Positions 10,272 to 21,665 are shown, counted from the first letter of the stretch. The stretch is 64,000 nt of DNA from JAGWRA01 sp963711505 (GCA_963711505.1 CAVQEJ010000003.1:1-64000); one strand, 5' to 3'. Numbers and translations are program-made. Notes: generated by a model not told the origin, from the sequence alone.

Positions 10272-11866
10272 ATGGCGATCTCCAGACGCACGTTCCTGCA
10301 TCGCTCGGCGACGGTCGCGGCGGCCGTCGCCCTGGGGCCCCGGCGCTCGATGGCGGCGCCGCCGCCGGCCGGGGCGATCGCGCTCGATCCGGCGATCCTG
10401 ACGCCATTCGTGGATCCACTCCCGCGTCCCGCGGTCGCGCGGCCGTCGGGGACGCATGCGGCCGGCGGCCGGGAGCATCCGGCGTACCGGCTCACCATGC
10501 GCGCCATCACGCACCGCGTGCATCGCGATCTGCCGCCCGCGACCTGGTGGAGCTACGGCCCGACGTTTCCGGGACCGACCATCGAAGCACGACGCGGACG
10601 CGGGCTCTGGGTCGAGTGGGTGAACCGGCTGCCGGCGAAACACTTCCTGCCGATCGATCGCACACTCGACGGTGCCGGCCCCGGTCAGCCGGAGGTCAGG
10701 ACGGTCGTCCACCTGCACGGCGGGAGGGTGCCGCCGGCCAGCGACGGCTATCCGGAGGCGTGGCACGTCCCGGGACAGTCGCATCGGGATTTCTATCCGA
10801 ACGAACAGGATGCCGCGACGCTCTGGTATCACGACCATGCGATGGGCATCCACCGGCTGAATCTCTTCGCCGGTCTGCTCGGGCTCTACGTGATCCGGGA
10901 CGACGAGGAGGAGGCACTCGGGCTGCCGGCCGGGGCAGCGGGAGCTGCCGCTCGTCTTCTGCGACCGCAGCTTCCGCCGTGACGGGCAGCTCTTCTACCC
11001 GACGTCGGGGTTGCCCGGACGGCCGTGGATTCCCGAGTACTTCGGCAACGCGCTGCTGGTGAACGGCCGGCTCCTGCCGTACCTCGAGGTCGAACCGCGC
11101 CGATACCGCTTCCGGCTGCTGAACGCCTGCAACAGCCGGTTCCTGCACCTGGCGTGGCCGGAGGGACTGTCCGTCCGGCAGATTGGCACCGATCAGGGGC
11201 TGCTGCCGGCACCGGTGCCGGTTTCGTCGACCCGGCTGGCGCCGGCCGAACGGGCCGACATCGTGGTCGACTTCGCGCCGCAGGCCGGCCGCCGCGTCGT
11301 GCTCGAGAACGAGTTGACTGGGAGTCCTGCAGTTCCGTGTCGCAGCCGGGCGCGTGGTCGACGAGAGTCGTGTGCCGGGGCGGCTGCGCACGGTGTCGCG
11401 CCTGCGGACGGAGGATGCCGTTCGCACGCGGGTGCTGACCGTCGGCGAAGTCGTCAGCATGAACGGCGAACCGCTGCGGATGCTGCTGAACGGCACGCGC
11501 TGGAGTGCTCCCGTGACGGAGACGCCGCAACTCGACACCACGGAAATCTGGAACCTGGTGAACGTCACCGACGACGCCCATCCGATCCACCTGCACCTGG
11601 TGCGGTTTCAGATCCTGGACCGGCGGGCGTTCGACGTCTTCCAGTACCCGACAGCGGGGACCGTGCGCTACGTGGGGCCGGCCGAGCCGCCGGACCCGTC
11701 GGAGGCGGGTTGGAAGGATACGGTGCGGGCGGCCCCCGGCATGATCACCCGCATCATCATCCGCTTCGAAGGGTATGCCGGACGGTACGTCTGGCACTGC
11801 CACATCCTCGAACACGGGGACAACGAGATGATGCGGCCGTACGAGGTGCGGCCGGCGTCCGCGTGA
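10272..11866 (+). CDS. Tat-exported multicopper oxidase
   Basis: Multicopper oxidase of the CotA/bilirubin-oxidase type, about 530 residues, which oxidises a substrate and reduces oxygen to water. A twin-arginine signal (SRRTFLHRSA) starts at residue 4. All four copper motifs are present: HLHG (147-150), HDH (187-189), HPIHLHLVRF, and HCHILEHGDNEMM, whose Met is the axial type 1 ligand. There is an extra G in a GGGG run near 10935 and another break near 11320. It ends 4 bases from the end of the convergent FTR1 iron permease. That pairing resembles the yeast Fet3-Ftr1 ferroxidase/permease, so Fe(II) oxidation is a reasonable but unproven role. The Met-rich insertions typical of CueO copper-resistance oxidases are not seen. 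Confidence 0.9.
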
Positions 11867-11870
11867 GGAT

Positions 11871-12903
11871 TCAGGACGTCGAGCTGACCGTCTCGGCGTA
11901 GGGGCCGGCTGACGGCTCCTCGGGCTCCAGGGGGCGTGCCCGTTTCCCTTCGCGCAGGCGGGCGGCGATGTAGGACCCGAGCACCAGGGCAATGGCGACG
12001 GCCTGCGCGCCGAGCGTCTCGACGGTGGGGAAGGCGGCGAACCAGAGCCCCACCCACGCCGGCATCACGCCCGTCAGGCCATGAATCGTCGTCGTCGGGA
12101 TCCAGTGCGCCAACTGCATCTCCTGCGCCTGTTCGCCCACCATCACGACCAGCACCACGCCCAGCATCACCCCGGTCAGGACGAGCATGCGGCGGTACGG
12201 CAGACGCCGGTGCGCGACGAAGGTGAGCACCGCGACGACCGCCGTGAAGAGCAGGCCGACGAGCACGCCGTACAGCACGGGCGTGCCGCCCAGCCGCAGG
12301 CGGTAGCTCTGGAGGAACAGGACCACCTCGAAGCCCTCGCGATAGAGCGACGTGAAGCCGAGCAGGCCCAGACCCCACCAGAGGCGGGCGGTCGACGGCC
12401 GGCCGCCGCCGGCGTCCTGGAGCAGCGTCTGCTTCCGGCGGTTGTGCATCGAGATCCAGCCGGTCCAGGTACAGCTTGTGAAAGAACCAGTTCATCACGA
12501 CGACGAGCACGAGGACCGCCAGCAGGCCGGTGGCGGCCTGGATGTCCAGGGCGGGGATGCTGCCGCTCAGGTCGTCGATGATCCGGACGGCGAGCGCCCA
12601 CGTCAGGAGGCTCGCGATGAAGCCCAGGCCGGCGCCGGTGGCGATCGGGCGCTGGTACACGCGGGTGGTGCCACTGAGGCTGGCCGTGATGGCGGCCAGC
12701 ACCAGGATGCACTCGAGGCCTTCGCGGAAGACGAGCACGCCGATGTCGATGATGGCGACCGTGGCGCTGGCGTGGGGCGCGGTGGGATCGGGATTGCCGC
12801 CGGCGACGAGGCTGGCCCAGACGGCGGCAGCGGCCAGCACGACGAGGGCCGCGGCCAGCAGTACCCGGGCGGCCGTGCGCCCGTCGCGTGTGATGGAAGC
12901 CAT
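11871..12903 (-). CDS. FTR1-family iron permease
   Basis: High-affinity iron permease of the FTR1/EfeU family with seven predicted membrane helices, about 343 residues. It carries both REGLE-type iron motifs: FREGLE at residues 59-64 and YREGFE in the fourth helix. An extra base at a GTAC site (12469-12472) breaks the frame; removing it joins HKLY to WTGWISMHNRRK. It imports ferric iron produced by a ferroxidase, and the adjacent multicopper oxidase is a natural candidate. A Fur-like palindrome lies 69-83 bases before the start codon. No EfeO or EfeB gene is nearby, so this is not a standard EfeUOB operon. Confidence 0.9.
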
Positions 12904-12971
12904 GGTGCGAATTGCCCGATTACCGGACGGTGGAGCCGGGTCGCGGCCGGCCGCGCGTTCCCTCTAATTGA

Positions 12972-12986
12972 TGAGACTGAGTCTCA
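12972..12986 (-). promoter_or_regulatory. Fur-box-like operator upstream of FTR1
   Basis: The 15-base palindrome TGAGACT-G-AGTCTCA has 7-base arms around one central base, the 7-1-7 layout of Fur-family operators (TGAnAnT-n-AnTnTCA). It lies 69-83 bases upstream of the iron permease start, where an iron-responsive repressor would be expected. Assignment to Fur itself rather than another family member is inference. Confidence 0.6.
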
Positions 12987-13110
12987 GTTTTATGAATCGT
13001 ACCTGCTTCGCTCCTCGAGCGCAAGGGCGCACCGGGACCATCCCCGCCGGCGCGGTCCTCACATTCGACGTACGTCCAATAGAGGACCGGTCGTCCCACG
13101 AGGCGGCTGC

Positions 13111-13491
13111 TCAGCGTGTGTGGAGGTACTGCAGGAGATCGTTCAGGTCGTCGGCACCCAGACGGCCGGCGAAGGGGGGCATCGCCACACCGCCCCGGAG
13201 AATCGCCTGCCGGACGTTCGCGTCCGTTGTCGGCGACCCGTCGGGCAGCTGCGCGCCGTCGAACAGACCGTCGAGCGAGGGCGGCTGGCGGGCCAGGTCC
13301 GGCGGCTGCCCTTCGTGACAGCCCTGGCAATCGGTTTGGTACACGACCTGCCCTCGCGCGATCGCCTGGCCCTGCGCGCTGTCGGTCGCGCCCGTGCAGG
13401 AGGCCATCAGCGCCGTGACGGCCGCGAGGACCGTCAACGCCAGCGCGAGTCTTCCCGGGAGCGAACCTCTGATTCCACCGACGCCATGCAC
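13111..13491 (-). CDS. Small lipoprotein cytochrome c
   Basis: Monohaem c-type cytochrome with one CQGCH haem site and a C-terminal Met-containing stretch (GGVAMPPFAGRLGADDLNDL) that supplies the likely axial ligand. The N-terminus has a hydrophobic segment ending LMASC, a lipobox, so the protein is probably lipid-anchored in the periplasm. A GTG at 13491 with AGAGGA upstream gives a normal lipoprotein signal; an ATG at 13608 would add 39 odd residues. Its stop is 207 bases upstream of the FTR1 gene on the same strand, and it may share electrons with the oxidase or permease system, which is conjecture. Confidence 0.8.
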   Translation of the reverse strand: MHGVGGIRGSLPGRLALALTVLAAVTALMASCTGATDSAQGQAIARGQVVYQTDCQGCHEGQPPDLARQPPSLDGLFDGAQLPDGSPTTDANVRQAILRGGVAMPPFAGRLGADDLNDLLQYLHTR

Positions 13492-13748
13492 GTTCGTCCT
13501 CTTTTCATCAATGGTGCCCGGATTGCAGCCAGCGCGAGGCGGGCGGTGGCACACGGGGTCACCCGTCAGAATAGCCGGTGCACGGGAGGCATTCAACGGA
13601 CGGGGCACGGTTCTGCTGGCCGCTGGCGAACCAGCTCGTGCTTTCGGAAGACCGATGGATCAGATACCATGCGCCTGTCGTTCCACCTTCCGTGGCGTGC
13701 GCACCCTCGTCGTGCGATCGCCCTCCGATCGCCGAGAAGGATATCTGG

Positions 13749-16700
13749 ATGTCGCCGAAGAAGAAGGCGGCCCGCGCCGGCGCGTCGTCACGCCCTCATC
13801 GGCCGCGTGGGCGGGCCGGGACGGCCGGCCGCCCGGTCGATCGCCCGGACGGCGAGCGTTCCGGGCCGCCGGTGGTCGGCATCGGCGCGTCTGCGGGCGG
13901 CCTCCAGGCCCTGGCCAGCCTGTTCGGCGCGATGCCGTCGGGCACCGGCCTGGCCTTCGTCGTCGTCGTGCACCTCGACCCGACGCATGAAAGCCTGCTG
14001 CCCGAACTGCTCGGTCGGCGGACGACGCTGGCGGTCGAGCCGGTGCGCGACCTTCAGCGCGTCGAGGCCGACCACGTGTACGTCATCCCACCCAACCGGT
14101 ATCTGACGATTGAGAGCGGGCGGCTTCATCTCATGGAGCCGAGCGAAGGCCGTGGACCCCGGGCGGCCATCGACCATTTCTTCCGTTCGCTGGCGGCGGA
14201 CCAGCAGGAGCAGAGTATCGGCATCGTCCTGTCCGGCACCGGCACGGGCGGCACGCTCGGCCTGCGCGCGATCAAGTCCGAAGGCGGGACGGTCCTGGTG
14301 CAGTCGCCCGAGACGGCCGGCTACGACGGCATGCCTCGCAGTGCGATCGAGACCGGGCTGGCCGACGAGGTGCTGGCGCCGGAGGAGATGCCTCAGGTGC
14401 TCGTGAAGTACGCGCATCGTCCGCACCGGGCGCCGGTATCGCGACCGGAAGCCCGGCCGTCGACCGCCGAGAGCGACGTGACGGCCATTGTCACGCTGCT
14501 CCGGGCGCGGACGAAGCGCGACTTCCGCGGGTACAAGCGCGGGACGTTGCGGCGGCGGATCGAGCGGCGGATGGCGCTGGAACAGATCGCCGGTCTGCCG
14601 GCGTACCTCGATTACCTCCGGACCCATCCCGGTGAGGCCGATCAGCTGTCGAAGGATCTGCTCATCGGGGTCACGTCGTTCTTCAGGGATCCCCAGGCGT
14701 TCGCCGAACTGGCCGCGAAGGTGCTGGCGAAGCTGGTGGCGGAGCGTGAGCGGGACGATGCGCCGATCCGGATCTGGGTGCCGGGGTGCGCGACGGGCGA
14801 AGAAGCCTATTCGCTGGCCATGCTGGTGGCCGAACAGGCCGCCGCCGCCCAGGTGCCCTGCCGGGTGCAGATCTTCGGGACCGACATCGACGAGAGCGCC
14901 TTGCGGGTCGCGCGCACCGGCCTGTACCCCGACAGCATCGCGCTGGACGTCACGCCGGAGCGGCTGCGGCGGTTCTTCACGAAGGAGGGGCACAACTTCC
15001 GGATCGCGCAGTCGCTCCGCGAGTCCGTGGTGTTCGCGGTGCAGAATCTGGTGAGCAACCCGCCGTTCTCGAAGCTGGACCTCGTAAGCTGCCGGAACGT
15101 CCTCATCTACCTGGATCCCGAGATGCAACGTCGCGTGGTGTCGCTGTTCCACTTCGCGCTGCTTCCCGGAGGCCACCTGTTCCTGGGAAGCGCCGAGACG
15201 CCCGGCGCGGACGACGAGCTGTTCGCGCCGGTGTCGAAACGATCGCACATCTATCGCCGGATGGGGCTGGCGCGACGCCCGGTCGTGACGTTCCCGCTCG
15301 GCGAGCAGCCGTCGGGCGTCCTCGGCGCCCAGGTGACGACCGCGGCGATGGCCGAACCGGATCTCGAGACCCTGCTGCGACAGGAGCTCCTGTCCTATCT
15401 CGCGCCGTCGGCCGTGCTCATCACCCGGACCGGGCAGATTCGGCGCTTTTACGGGCGGATGGAGCGGTACCTGAGCCTGCCGGAGGGGGAGCCGAACCTC
15501 GACGTGCTGAGGCTCGCGCACGAGCCGCTGAAGCCCGCACTGCGTGCGGCCCTGCACGAGGCCGTGCGCCACAACCGCGTCGCAACCGCCGAGGCCGTGC
15601 GGGTGCGGACCGCCGATGGCCAGGCCACCATCCGTGCGACGGTGCGGCCGCTGGCGGCGTCTTCGGCGGGCGAGGGGCTCCTGCTGGCCATCTTCGAAGA
15701 GATGCCGTCGGCCACCCGGGCGTCGGCGCGGGCCGACAGCCAGAAGCGCCGGGATCTCGTCCGTCAGCTCGAAGCCGAGCTCCGGATTACGAAGGAGGAG
15801 CAGCGCAGCCTGGTCGAGCAGCTCGAGAGCGGCAACGAAGAGCTGAAGACCGCGAACGAAGAAGTCCTGTCGATGAACGAGGAGCTCCAGTCGACCAACG
15901 AGGAGCTCGAGACGTCGAAGGAGGAGCTCCAGTCGATGAACGAGGAGCTGAGCACCGTGAACGCTCAGTTGCAGGAGAAAGTGCAGGAGCTCACCACCGT
16001 CAACGACGATCTGGCGAACCTGCTGGCCGCCACCGACATCGCGACCCTCTTCGTCGAAGCCGACCTGCGGGTCAAGCGCTTCACCACGGCAGCGACCCGG
16101 CTGTTCAATCTCATTCCTTCGGACGTGGGACGGCCCCTCAGCCACATCACGAACAACCTCATCGAGATGGATCTGGCTGGGGACGCGGAGGCCGTGCTCC
16201 GCACGCTGCAGACGAGCGAGAAGGAGGTGCAGGCGCGCGATGGCCACGACTACATCGTGCGGGTGCTGCCGTACCGGAGCGCCGGGCAGGTCGTGCAGGG
16301 CGTGGTGGTGACCTTCTCCGACGTCACGACGCTGAAGGCGTCCGAACGGCGGCTCTTCAACAGCCGGCGCCGGCAGGAGGAAATCGCCAGACTCGGTCAG
16401 GAGGCGCTCGCCGGCGCGGCCGTGACGACCCTGATGGAGCAGTGTGTGCGCACGGTCGCCGGGGTGCTCGGCGTGGAGCTGGTCGAAGTCCTCGAGTACC
16501 GTTCCGAGACGAACGATCTGGTGCGGCGCGCGGGGGTGGGGATGGACCCCGCCAGCCTCGGCGCGCCCGCCGCGACCGCCAGCCCGGATTCGCCGGAGGG
16601 CGCCGCGTACGTGGCGCGTGCGACCACCGTCTTCGCGGACCTGAGCGCCGACGTCCGCTTCGCCGAAGCGACGCTGGTGACGCAACTGGCGATGCGGTCG

Positions 16701-18055
16701 GGCGTGCTGGTGCTCATCAGGCATGGGAGGCGAACCCTGGGGGATCGTCGGCGCCTTCTCGACGGCGGCGGGACGCGCTCTCGGCGCCCGAGGACGTGAG
16801 CTTCCTCGAGGCCATGGCCAACGCCCTGGGCACCGCGCTCACCCGCAAGCACGGCGAAGAGCAGCTGACGCAGGCGAACGACGCTCTCGAGCTTCGCGTG
16901 GCCGAACGCACGAAATGGCTCACGCTCCTGCACGATGCCACCCGGGCGGTGACCGACGCCGGGACCTGGGACGAAGCCCTGCACGAGTTGCTGGTCTGCA
17001 TCTGCGGAGCCGAGAACTGGCAGATCGGCTGCGTCTACCTGCCTGACCGGCAGGGCGGGGACGCCATCGTTCCCGCCGTGTCGTACGTGGCCGATCCGCG
17101 GTTCCTGGCGTTTCAGCAGCTGTCGATGCGCAGCCGGTTCGGCCCGTCCGAGAGCCTGCCCGGTGAGGTCTTCAGCGGGGAACGGCCCGCGTGGATCGAT
17201 GCGCAGGACGAGCTGCTCCGGCGCCTGCCCGTCCGGGGGGCGGTCGCCCGGCGGCTCGGGTTGCGAGCGGGCGCCGCCATGCCGATCCGGATGGGCCGGC
17301 AGGTGATTGGGGTGCTGGAGCTCTTTTCCGACCAGCCGCACCCGCCGAGCGAAGCGCTGGGCGATCTGCTCGCCGACGTCGGCGCCCAGGTCGGGCGTGC
17401 GCTCGAACGCGAGCAGCTCATGGCGCAGGTGGCCGAAATGGTCTGGCAGGAGCAGCAGGAGCTGATCCACGCGCTGCACGACTCACTGGGCCAGGAGCTG
17501 ACCGGCCTGGGCCTGCTGGGCGCCAGCCTGGTCAAGCAGTGGCGGAAGACCCACGCCCCCGAAGCCGATATCGCGCAGCAGATCGTCGACAGCGCACAGC
17601 GCGCACTCGATCGGGTCAGGCAGCTCTCGAGAGGCCTGTTCGCCGTCGAAGTGGAGGCCTCCGGGCTCGCGCGGGCTCTCGAGCAGCTCGCCTCGGCCAC
17701 CGAGAACATGTCGGGCGTCGCCTGCCGCGTGAGCTGCGACCCGTCGGTCGACGTGGTGGACAAGCGGGTGGCGACCCAGCTGTACCGGATCGCCCAGGAG
17801 GCGCTCACGAATGCGCTCAGACATGCCAGTCCACGAACGATTACCATCGGGCTGCGCGCGGTGACCGACGGGCTCGAGTTGTCGATCGAAGACGATGGCA
17901 TCGGGATCGACCGCGCCGCGCAATCGGCGAACGGCGTGGGACTGCGGATTCTCCGCTATCGGGCCATGACCATCGGTGCCAGGCTGACCATCAGCGCGCG
18001 GACCGGTGGCGGGACCGTCGTCACCTGCGCGCTGCCTGAACGGACGGCGGTGTGA
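13749..18055 (+). CDS. CheB-CheR-PAS-GAF-histidine kinase fusion
   Basis: Very large signalling protein, about 1430 residues. Domains in order: CheB methylesterase (about 40-230; GASAGG, VVHLDP, YDGMPRSA catalytic region); CheR methyltransferase (about 255-500; GCATGEEAYS for SAM, NPPFSKLDLVSCRNVLIYL); a PAS-like region; a long coiled coil of repeating NEEL/STNEEL units (about 660-750); PAS; and two GAF domains. It ends in a NarL-type kinase with phospho-acceptor motif HDSLGQEL near 1240 and an ATPase domain (DDGIGI). Extra bases near 16725 and 16766 split it inside the first GAF. The ATG at 13749 follows GAGAAGG. The response regulator begins 30 bases downstream, so the two form a pair. No chemoreceptor is nearby, so the methyl chemistry probably tunes this pathway, not motility. 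Confidence 0.9.
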
Positions 18056-18084
18056 GGCCGGAGGCCGTCTCCGACGGAGGCTTC

Positions 18085-18743
18085 ATGGAACGGCAGACGA
18101 CGCCAGCGCGCGTGCTCGTGGCCGACGATCATCCGATCGTGCGGCTCGGCGTCCGCCAGATGCTGGGGAATGAACCCGATCTCTCGGTCTGCGCGGAGGT
18201 CACCACGCCGGAAGCGACGCTGCAGGCCCTGCAGACCGAGCATCCCGACATCGCGGTGATCGATCTCTCCTTCGGCGAGCTCAACGGCCTGGCGCTGATC
18301 CGCCGGATGCACGAGATCGCGCCCCAGGTGCCGGTGCTCGTCCTGTCGATGCACGACGAAGCCCTCTTCGCCGATCGCGCCCTGAAGGCCGGCGCGAAGG
18401 GATACATCATGAAGCACGAGGCGATTACGTCCCTCGTGTCGGCCATCCGCTGTGTGCTGAGCGGCCGGATCTACGTGAGCGACCAGATGGCACAGCAGGC
18501 GCTCGAAGGGATCCGTCAGAACCGCGGCGGCGGGCACGATCCCGTCGCCGATCTGAGCGACCGCGAACTGCAGGTGCTCACGCTGATCGGCAGAGGGCCT
18601 CGGCACCGTCCGCCATTGCCGCCCAGCTGCATGTCAGTCCCAAGACGGTCGAGACCTACCGGTCCCACATCAAGACCAAGCTCCATCTGCGAGACAGCAC
18701 CGAGCTCGTGCGCTTTGCCACGACCTGGACGGAAGAGCTGTAG
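18085..18743 (+). CDS. NarL/FixJ-family response regulator
   Basis: Two-domain regulator, about 219 residues. The receiver domain (residues 10-125) starts VLVADDHPIVRLG and has its phospho-acceptor Asp60 in AVIDLSFG, with the switch Lys in GYIMKHE. A LuxR-type helix-turn-helix (about 155-215) reads DLSDRELQVLTLI and then, after frame repair near 18592, SAIAAQLHVSPKTVETYRSH. The start ATG at 18085 has GGAGG four bases upstream. It is the obvious partner of the kinase fusion immediately before it, acting as a DNA-binding transcription factor. Its targets are unknown. Confidence 0.9.
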
Positions 18744-19007
18744 TCCTGGTCTCCGCCGCGCCCGTCCGCATCCTTTTTCCCGGTTTTCCGCTCCCGGCTG
18801 ATGGCTCCAAGTCCCAGCATGGCTGAGCTTTCCGGCTGGGCTCCGCCTCGTATCAAGATTTCCTGATAGGGGCCCCGTCTTTCCCCCGATAGTCCCCGGT
18901 TGATCCAGCGCTGATACTGAAGTCGAGAGCGGCGACGTAACCACACGGCGTTGCCGCGAGCGGTTTGGCGTTTCAGGCCTCGCTGCAGTGTGCGGGGGAA
19001 TGAAGTG

Positions 19008-19235
19008 AAAACTGTCTGCGCATGGTGCGGAGCCGTCCTCCTGGAAGGCAGCGGTGTGACTTCCCATGGCATCTGCGAAGCGTGCCAGCGCGTGACTCGA
19101 GCCGATTTCGACGCACCGGCCGTGAGCCAGTCTGCGGGACGCGGTCGACGGCCAGCGCCCTCCGCGGGTGAACGGCAGCGGCGACGTTCGTCAGCCGTCG
19201 CCTGTCGCCGCGGGTCGATCCGGCCGAGGGGCCGC
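19008..19235 (+). CDS. Small zinc-ribbon protein, 3' end uncertain
   Basis: A GTG start preceded by GGGGGAA opens a short protein VKTVCAWCGAVLLEG with a second pair in SHGICEACQ. The two CxxC pairs make a small zinc ribbon like those in many short bacterial proteins that often end soon after the second pair. No in-frame stop occurs before the next gene's start at 19236, so either the reading runs through or an indel hides the stop. Function unknown; the C-terminal end given here is arbitrary. Confidence 0.4.
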
Positions 19236-19677
19236 ATGAATGGCCCGCGTGATGGCGACGTGCTCGTCGAACGGCTGGCCGGCCCGGCCGACGCGTTCGT
19301 GCTGAGCACGAGCCCGCGATGTCCCCAGCTCCGACACGCCACGTTCAAGGCCGCACTGTCGGCGGCCCGAATCCTATGCCGAGGCGGCCGACGTCGATGT
19401 CTGGTACACGAACAATGGCGCCCCACCCCTCCGCTTGCGCCATCTCACCGGGGAGGCGTTCGACTGCGGAATCATGTCTCTGCGGGAGAGGCCGGGCGGC
19501 CAGCTGAGCTTCCGGGAGGCACACCGTCTGTGGGGCCTGAACGCGCATGCCACGTCCGAACTGTTGTCGGCGCTGGTCGCGCTCGGCTGTCTCGAGTGGG
19601 CGGGCGAAGGCCGCTATCGGGTGGTCGAGTCGAGTCCGGGGCTCGCCGGGCTGGCCGGACGGCTGCCCAGGGCCTGA
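19236..19677 (+). CDS. Unknown protein with C-terminal winged-helix-like region
   Basis: About 147 residues, not recognised. The N-terminal half (DGDVLVERLAGPADAFVLS, then SYAEAADVDVWYTNNG) resembles short DUF2188-like beta proteins. The C-terminal half (SFREAHRLWGLNAHATSELL) looks like a winged helix. An indel near 19370 shifts the frame; the two halves are each well formed in their own frame. The ATG at 19236 has GAGGG five bases upstream. It lies downstream of the two-component pair on the same strand and could be connected with it. The 264 bases before the zinc-ribbon gene suggest a separate promoter. Confidence 0.5.
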
Positions 19678-20044
19678 CCTGCAACATCTCCGGCTCTCCC
19701 TTCAACGCTGGTCGTCGGAAGCGGCGTGACCGGTCCGCCACGATCATTCCCCGCACATCCCGCCGCGCCGCATCTGCCGACTCAGCCGTAGTGTCACGGG
19801 GCGAAGCTCAATAGCAGCGGCCCGCGCGGCGTCGTACAATCGTCGGCATCGTGAGTCGCATCGGGGCAGGCCGTTCGGCTGGCCCTCGCTCCTTCAGAGG
19901 CCCTCTTTCGCGCCCGGCCGGTGACATGTCACACGCGTGCTGACGCGCCCGACGATCGACTCGCCCGTTCTCGCGGCCCTCGGGCCGACGCACGCCGCGT
20001 GCGACGGCGGGGGCGCGCAGCCCAATCGAGCAGGAGGTTTGCAG
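19678..20044. other. Intergenic region before the S10 peptidase
   Basis: About 370 bases without a supported gene. It contains a TACAAT hexamer near 19839 that could be a -10 element, and the perfect 12-base palindrome GTGACATGTCAC at 19921-19932, 112 bases before the peptidase start and a plausible operator. The last bases carry the strong AGGAGG ribosome site at 20032-20037. Confidence 0.4.
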
Positions 20045-21658
20045 ATGAGGCGTAGTGTTGTCGCGCTGGCGACGGCGGCGATGTTCTGTGCGGCGCTGCC
20101 CGTGCTCGCCGCCGGCCAGTCGGCCGAGAATCAGTCCGGGGAACCGTCGTCGAAGGCGTCGCAGGAATCACCGAAGACCGCCGAGGTGAAGCCGATGAAG
20201 TCGGTGACGCACGGCGTCGTGACGATCGACGGTCAGCGGATCCCGTACGATGCGACCGCGGGCACGATCATCCTGAAGAACAAGGAGCTGAAGCCGACCG
20301 CCAGCATCTTCTACGTGGCCTATACGAAGAGCGGCGTGAAGGACCCGTCGACGCGGCCGGTCACCTTCCTCTACAACGGCGGCCCCGGCTCCTCGACGAT
20401 GTGGCTGCACATGGGCGCGTTCGGGCCCGAGCGCGTGACCACGTCGAACCACGGGCACACGGCCCCGGCGCCGTACAAGCTGGTGAACAACGAGGACAGC
20501 CTGCTCGACGCGAGCGACCTGGTCTTCATCGACGCGCCGAGCACGGGCTTCAGCCGGGTCATCGAGAAGGACCAGGGCGGTGCCGGCGTGCCGAAGGACT
20601 TCTACGGCGTGGACGGCGACGGGCACGCCTTCGCCCAGTTCATCACCGACTACCTGAGCGAGTTCAACCGCTGGAACTCGCCGAAGTACCTGTTCGGCGA
20701 GAGCTACGGCACGACGCGCTCGGCCGTGCTCGCCCGGTACCTCGAAACCGAGGACGACGTCGACCTGAACGGCGTCGTGCTGCTGTCGCAGATCCTGAGC
20801 TACGACATCTCGAACGACGACAACCCCGAGTTCAATCCCGGCATGGACCTGCCGTACGAGCTGGCGCTGCCGACCTACGCGGCCACCGCGTGGTACCACC
20901 ACAAGCTGCCCGGGGCGGCGACGCCGCTGCCGGCGCTGCTGAGCAAGGTCGAGCAGTTCGCGCTCGGCGACTACGCGCAGGCGCTGAACGCCGGCACGAC
21001 CCTCTCCGACGCGCAGAAGCAGCAGGTGGCCCAGCAGCTCTCCCAGTACACCGGCGTGGCGGCGTCCTACTGGCTGAAGGCCGACCTGCGGGTGAACGGC
21101 GGCGAGTTCGAGCACGAGCTGCTCGGTCCGATCGGACACGACCGGGCGCCTCGACACGCGGTTCGCGGGGCCGTCGATGGATCCGCTGGCGCAGGAGGCG
21201 GAGTACGATCCGCAGGCGGCGGCGATCAGCTCGGCGTACGTGTCGCTCTTCAATCAGTACGTGCGCGAGACGCTCGACTTCAAGCCCGGCATGCCCTATC
21301 GTCCCGAGTACCTACGACTCCGTGCTCGCGCACTGGGACTACCTGCACGCGCCTCCGGGCGCCGGCAGCGAGCTCGATCAGGCGACCAACGTGATGCCCG
21401 ACATGGCGATGGCGATGAAGTACAACCCCGACCTGAAGGTGCAGCTGAACGCCGGGTACTACGACCTGGCGACGCCGTTCTACGCGGCGGTCTATGCCAT
21501 GCATCACCTGGCGCTGCAGCCGTCGCTGGCGAAGAACATCTCGTACGAGTACCTACGACTCGGGCCACATGGTCTACGCCGACCTGCCGTCGCTGAAGAA
21601 GCTGCACGACAACGTCGCGAAGTTCATCGAGTCGACCTCGCACGAGAGCTCGCACTGA
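20045..21658 (+). CDS. Secreted serine carboxypeptidase, family S10
   Basis: Exported carboxypeptidase of MEROPS family S10, about 535 residues, which removes C-terminal amino acids from peptides. It has a signal peptide (1-23), the oxyanion loop NGGPGSS, the nucleophile Ser220 in GESYGTTR, the catalytic Asp in GYYDLATPF and the catalytic His in YDSGHMVYAD. Extra C bases after GTAC at 21308-21311 and 21549-21552, and one break near 21128, split the C-terminal third. The start is fixed by AGGAGG seven bases before ATG. It stands alone and is followed by a hairpin terminator. Its role is probably scavenging of external peptides. Confidence 0.92.
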
Positions 21659-21665
21659 GGCAGGG

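Noticed and set aside
10272..11866. CueO-type copper-resistance oxidase
   Set aside because: No Met-rich insert is visible and the neighbour is an iron permease, not a copper exporter; a general multicopper oxidase call is safer.
13788..16724. Open minus-strand frame of nearly 980 codons opposite the CheB-CheR kinase
   Set aside because: Arg/His/Gly-rich composition, no family motifs, and it mirrors the codon bias of the well supported plus-strand gene. Long antisense frames are expected at this GC content.
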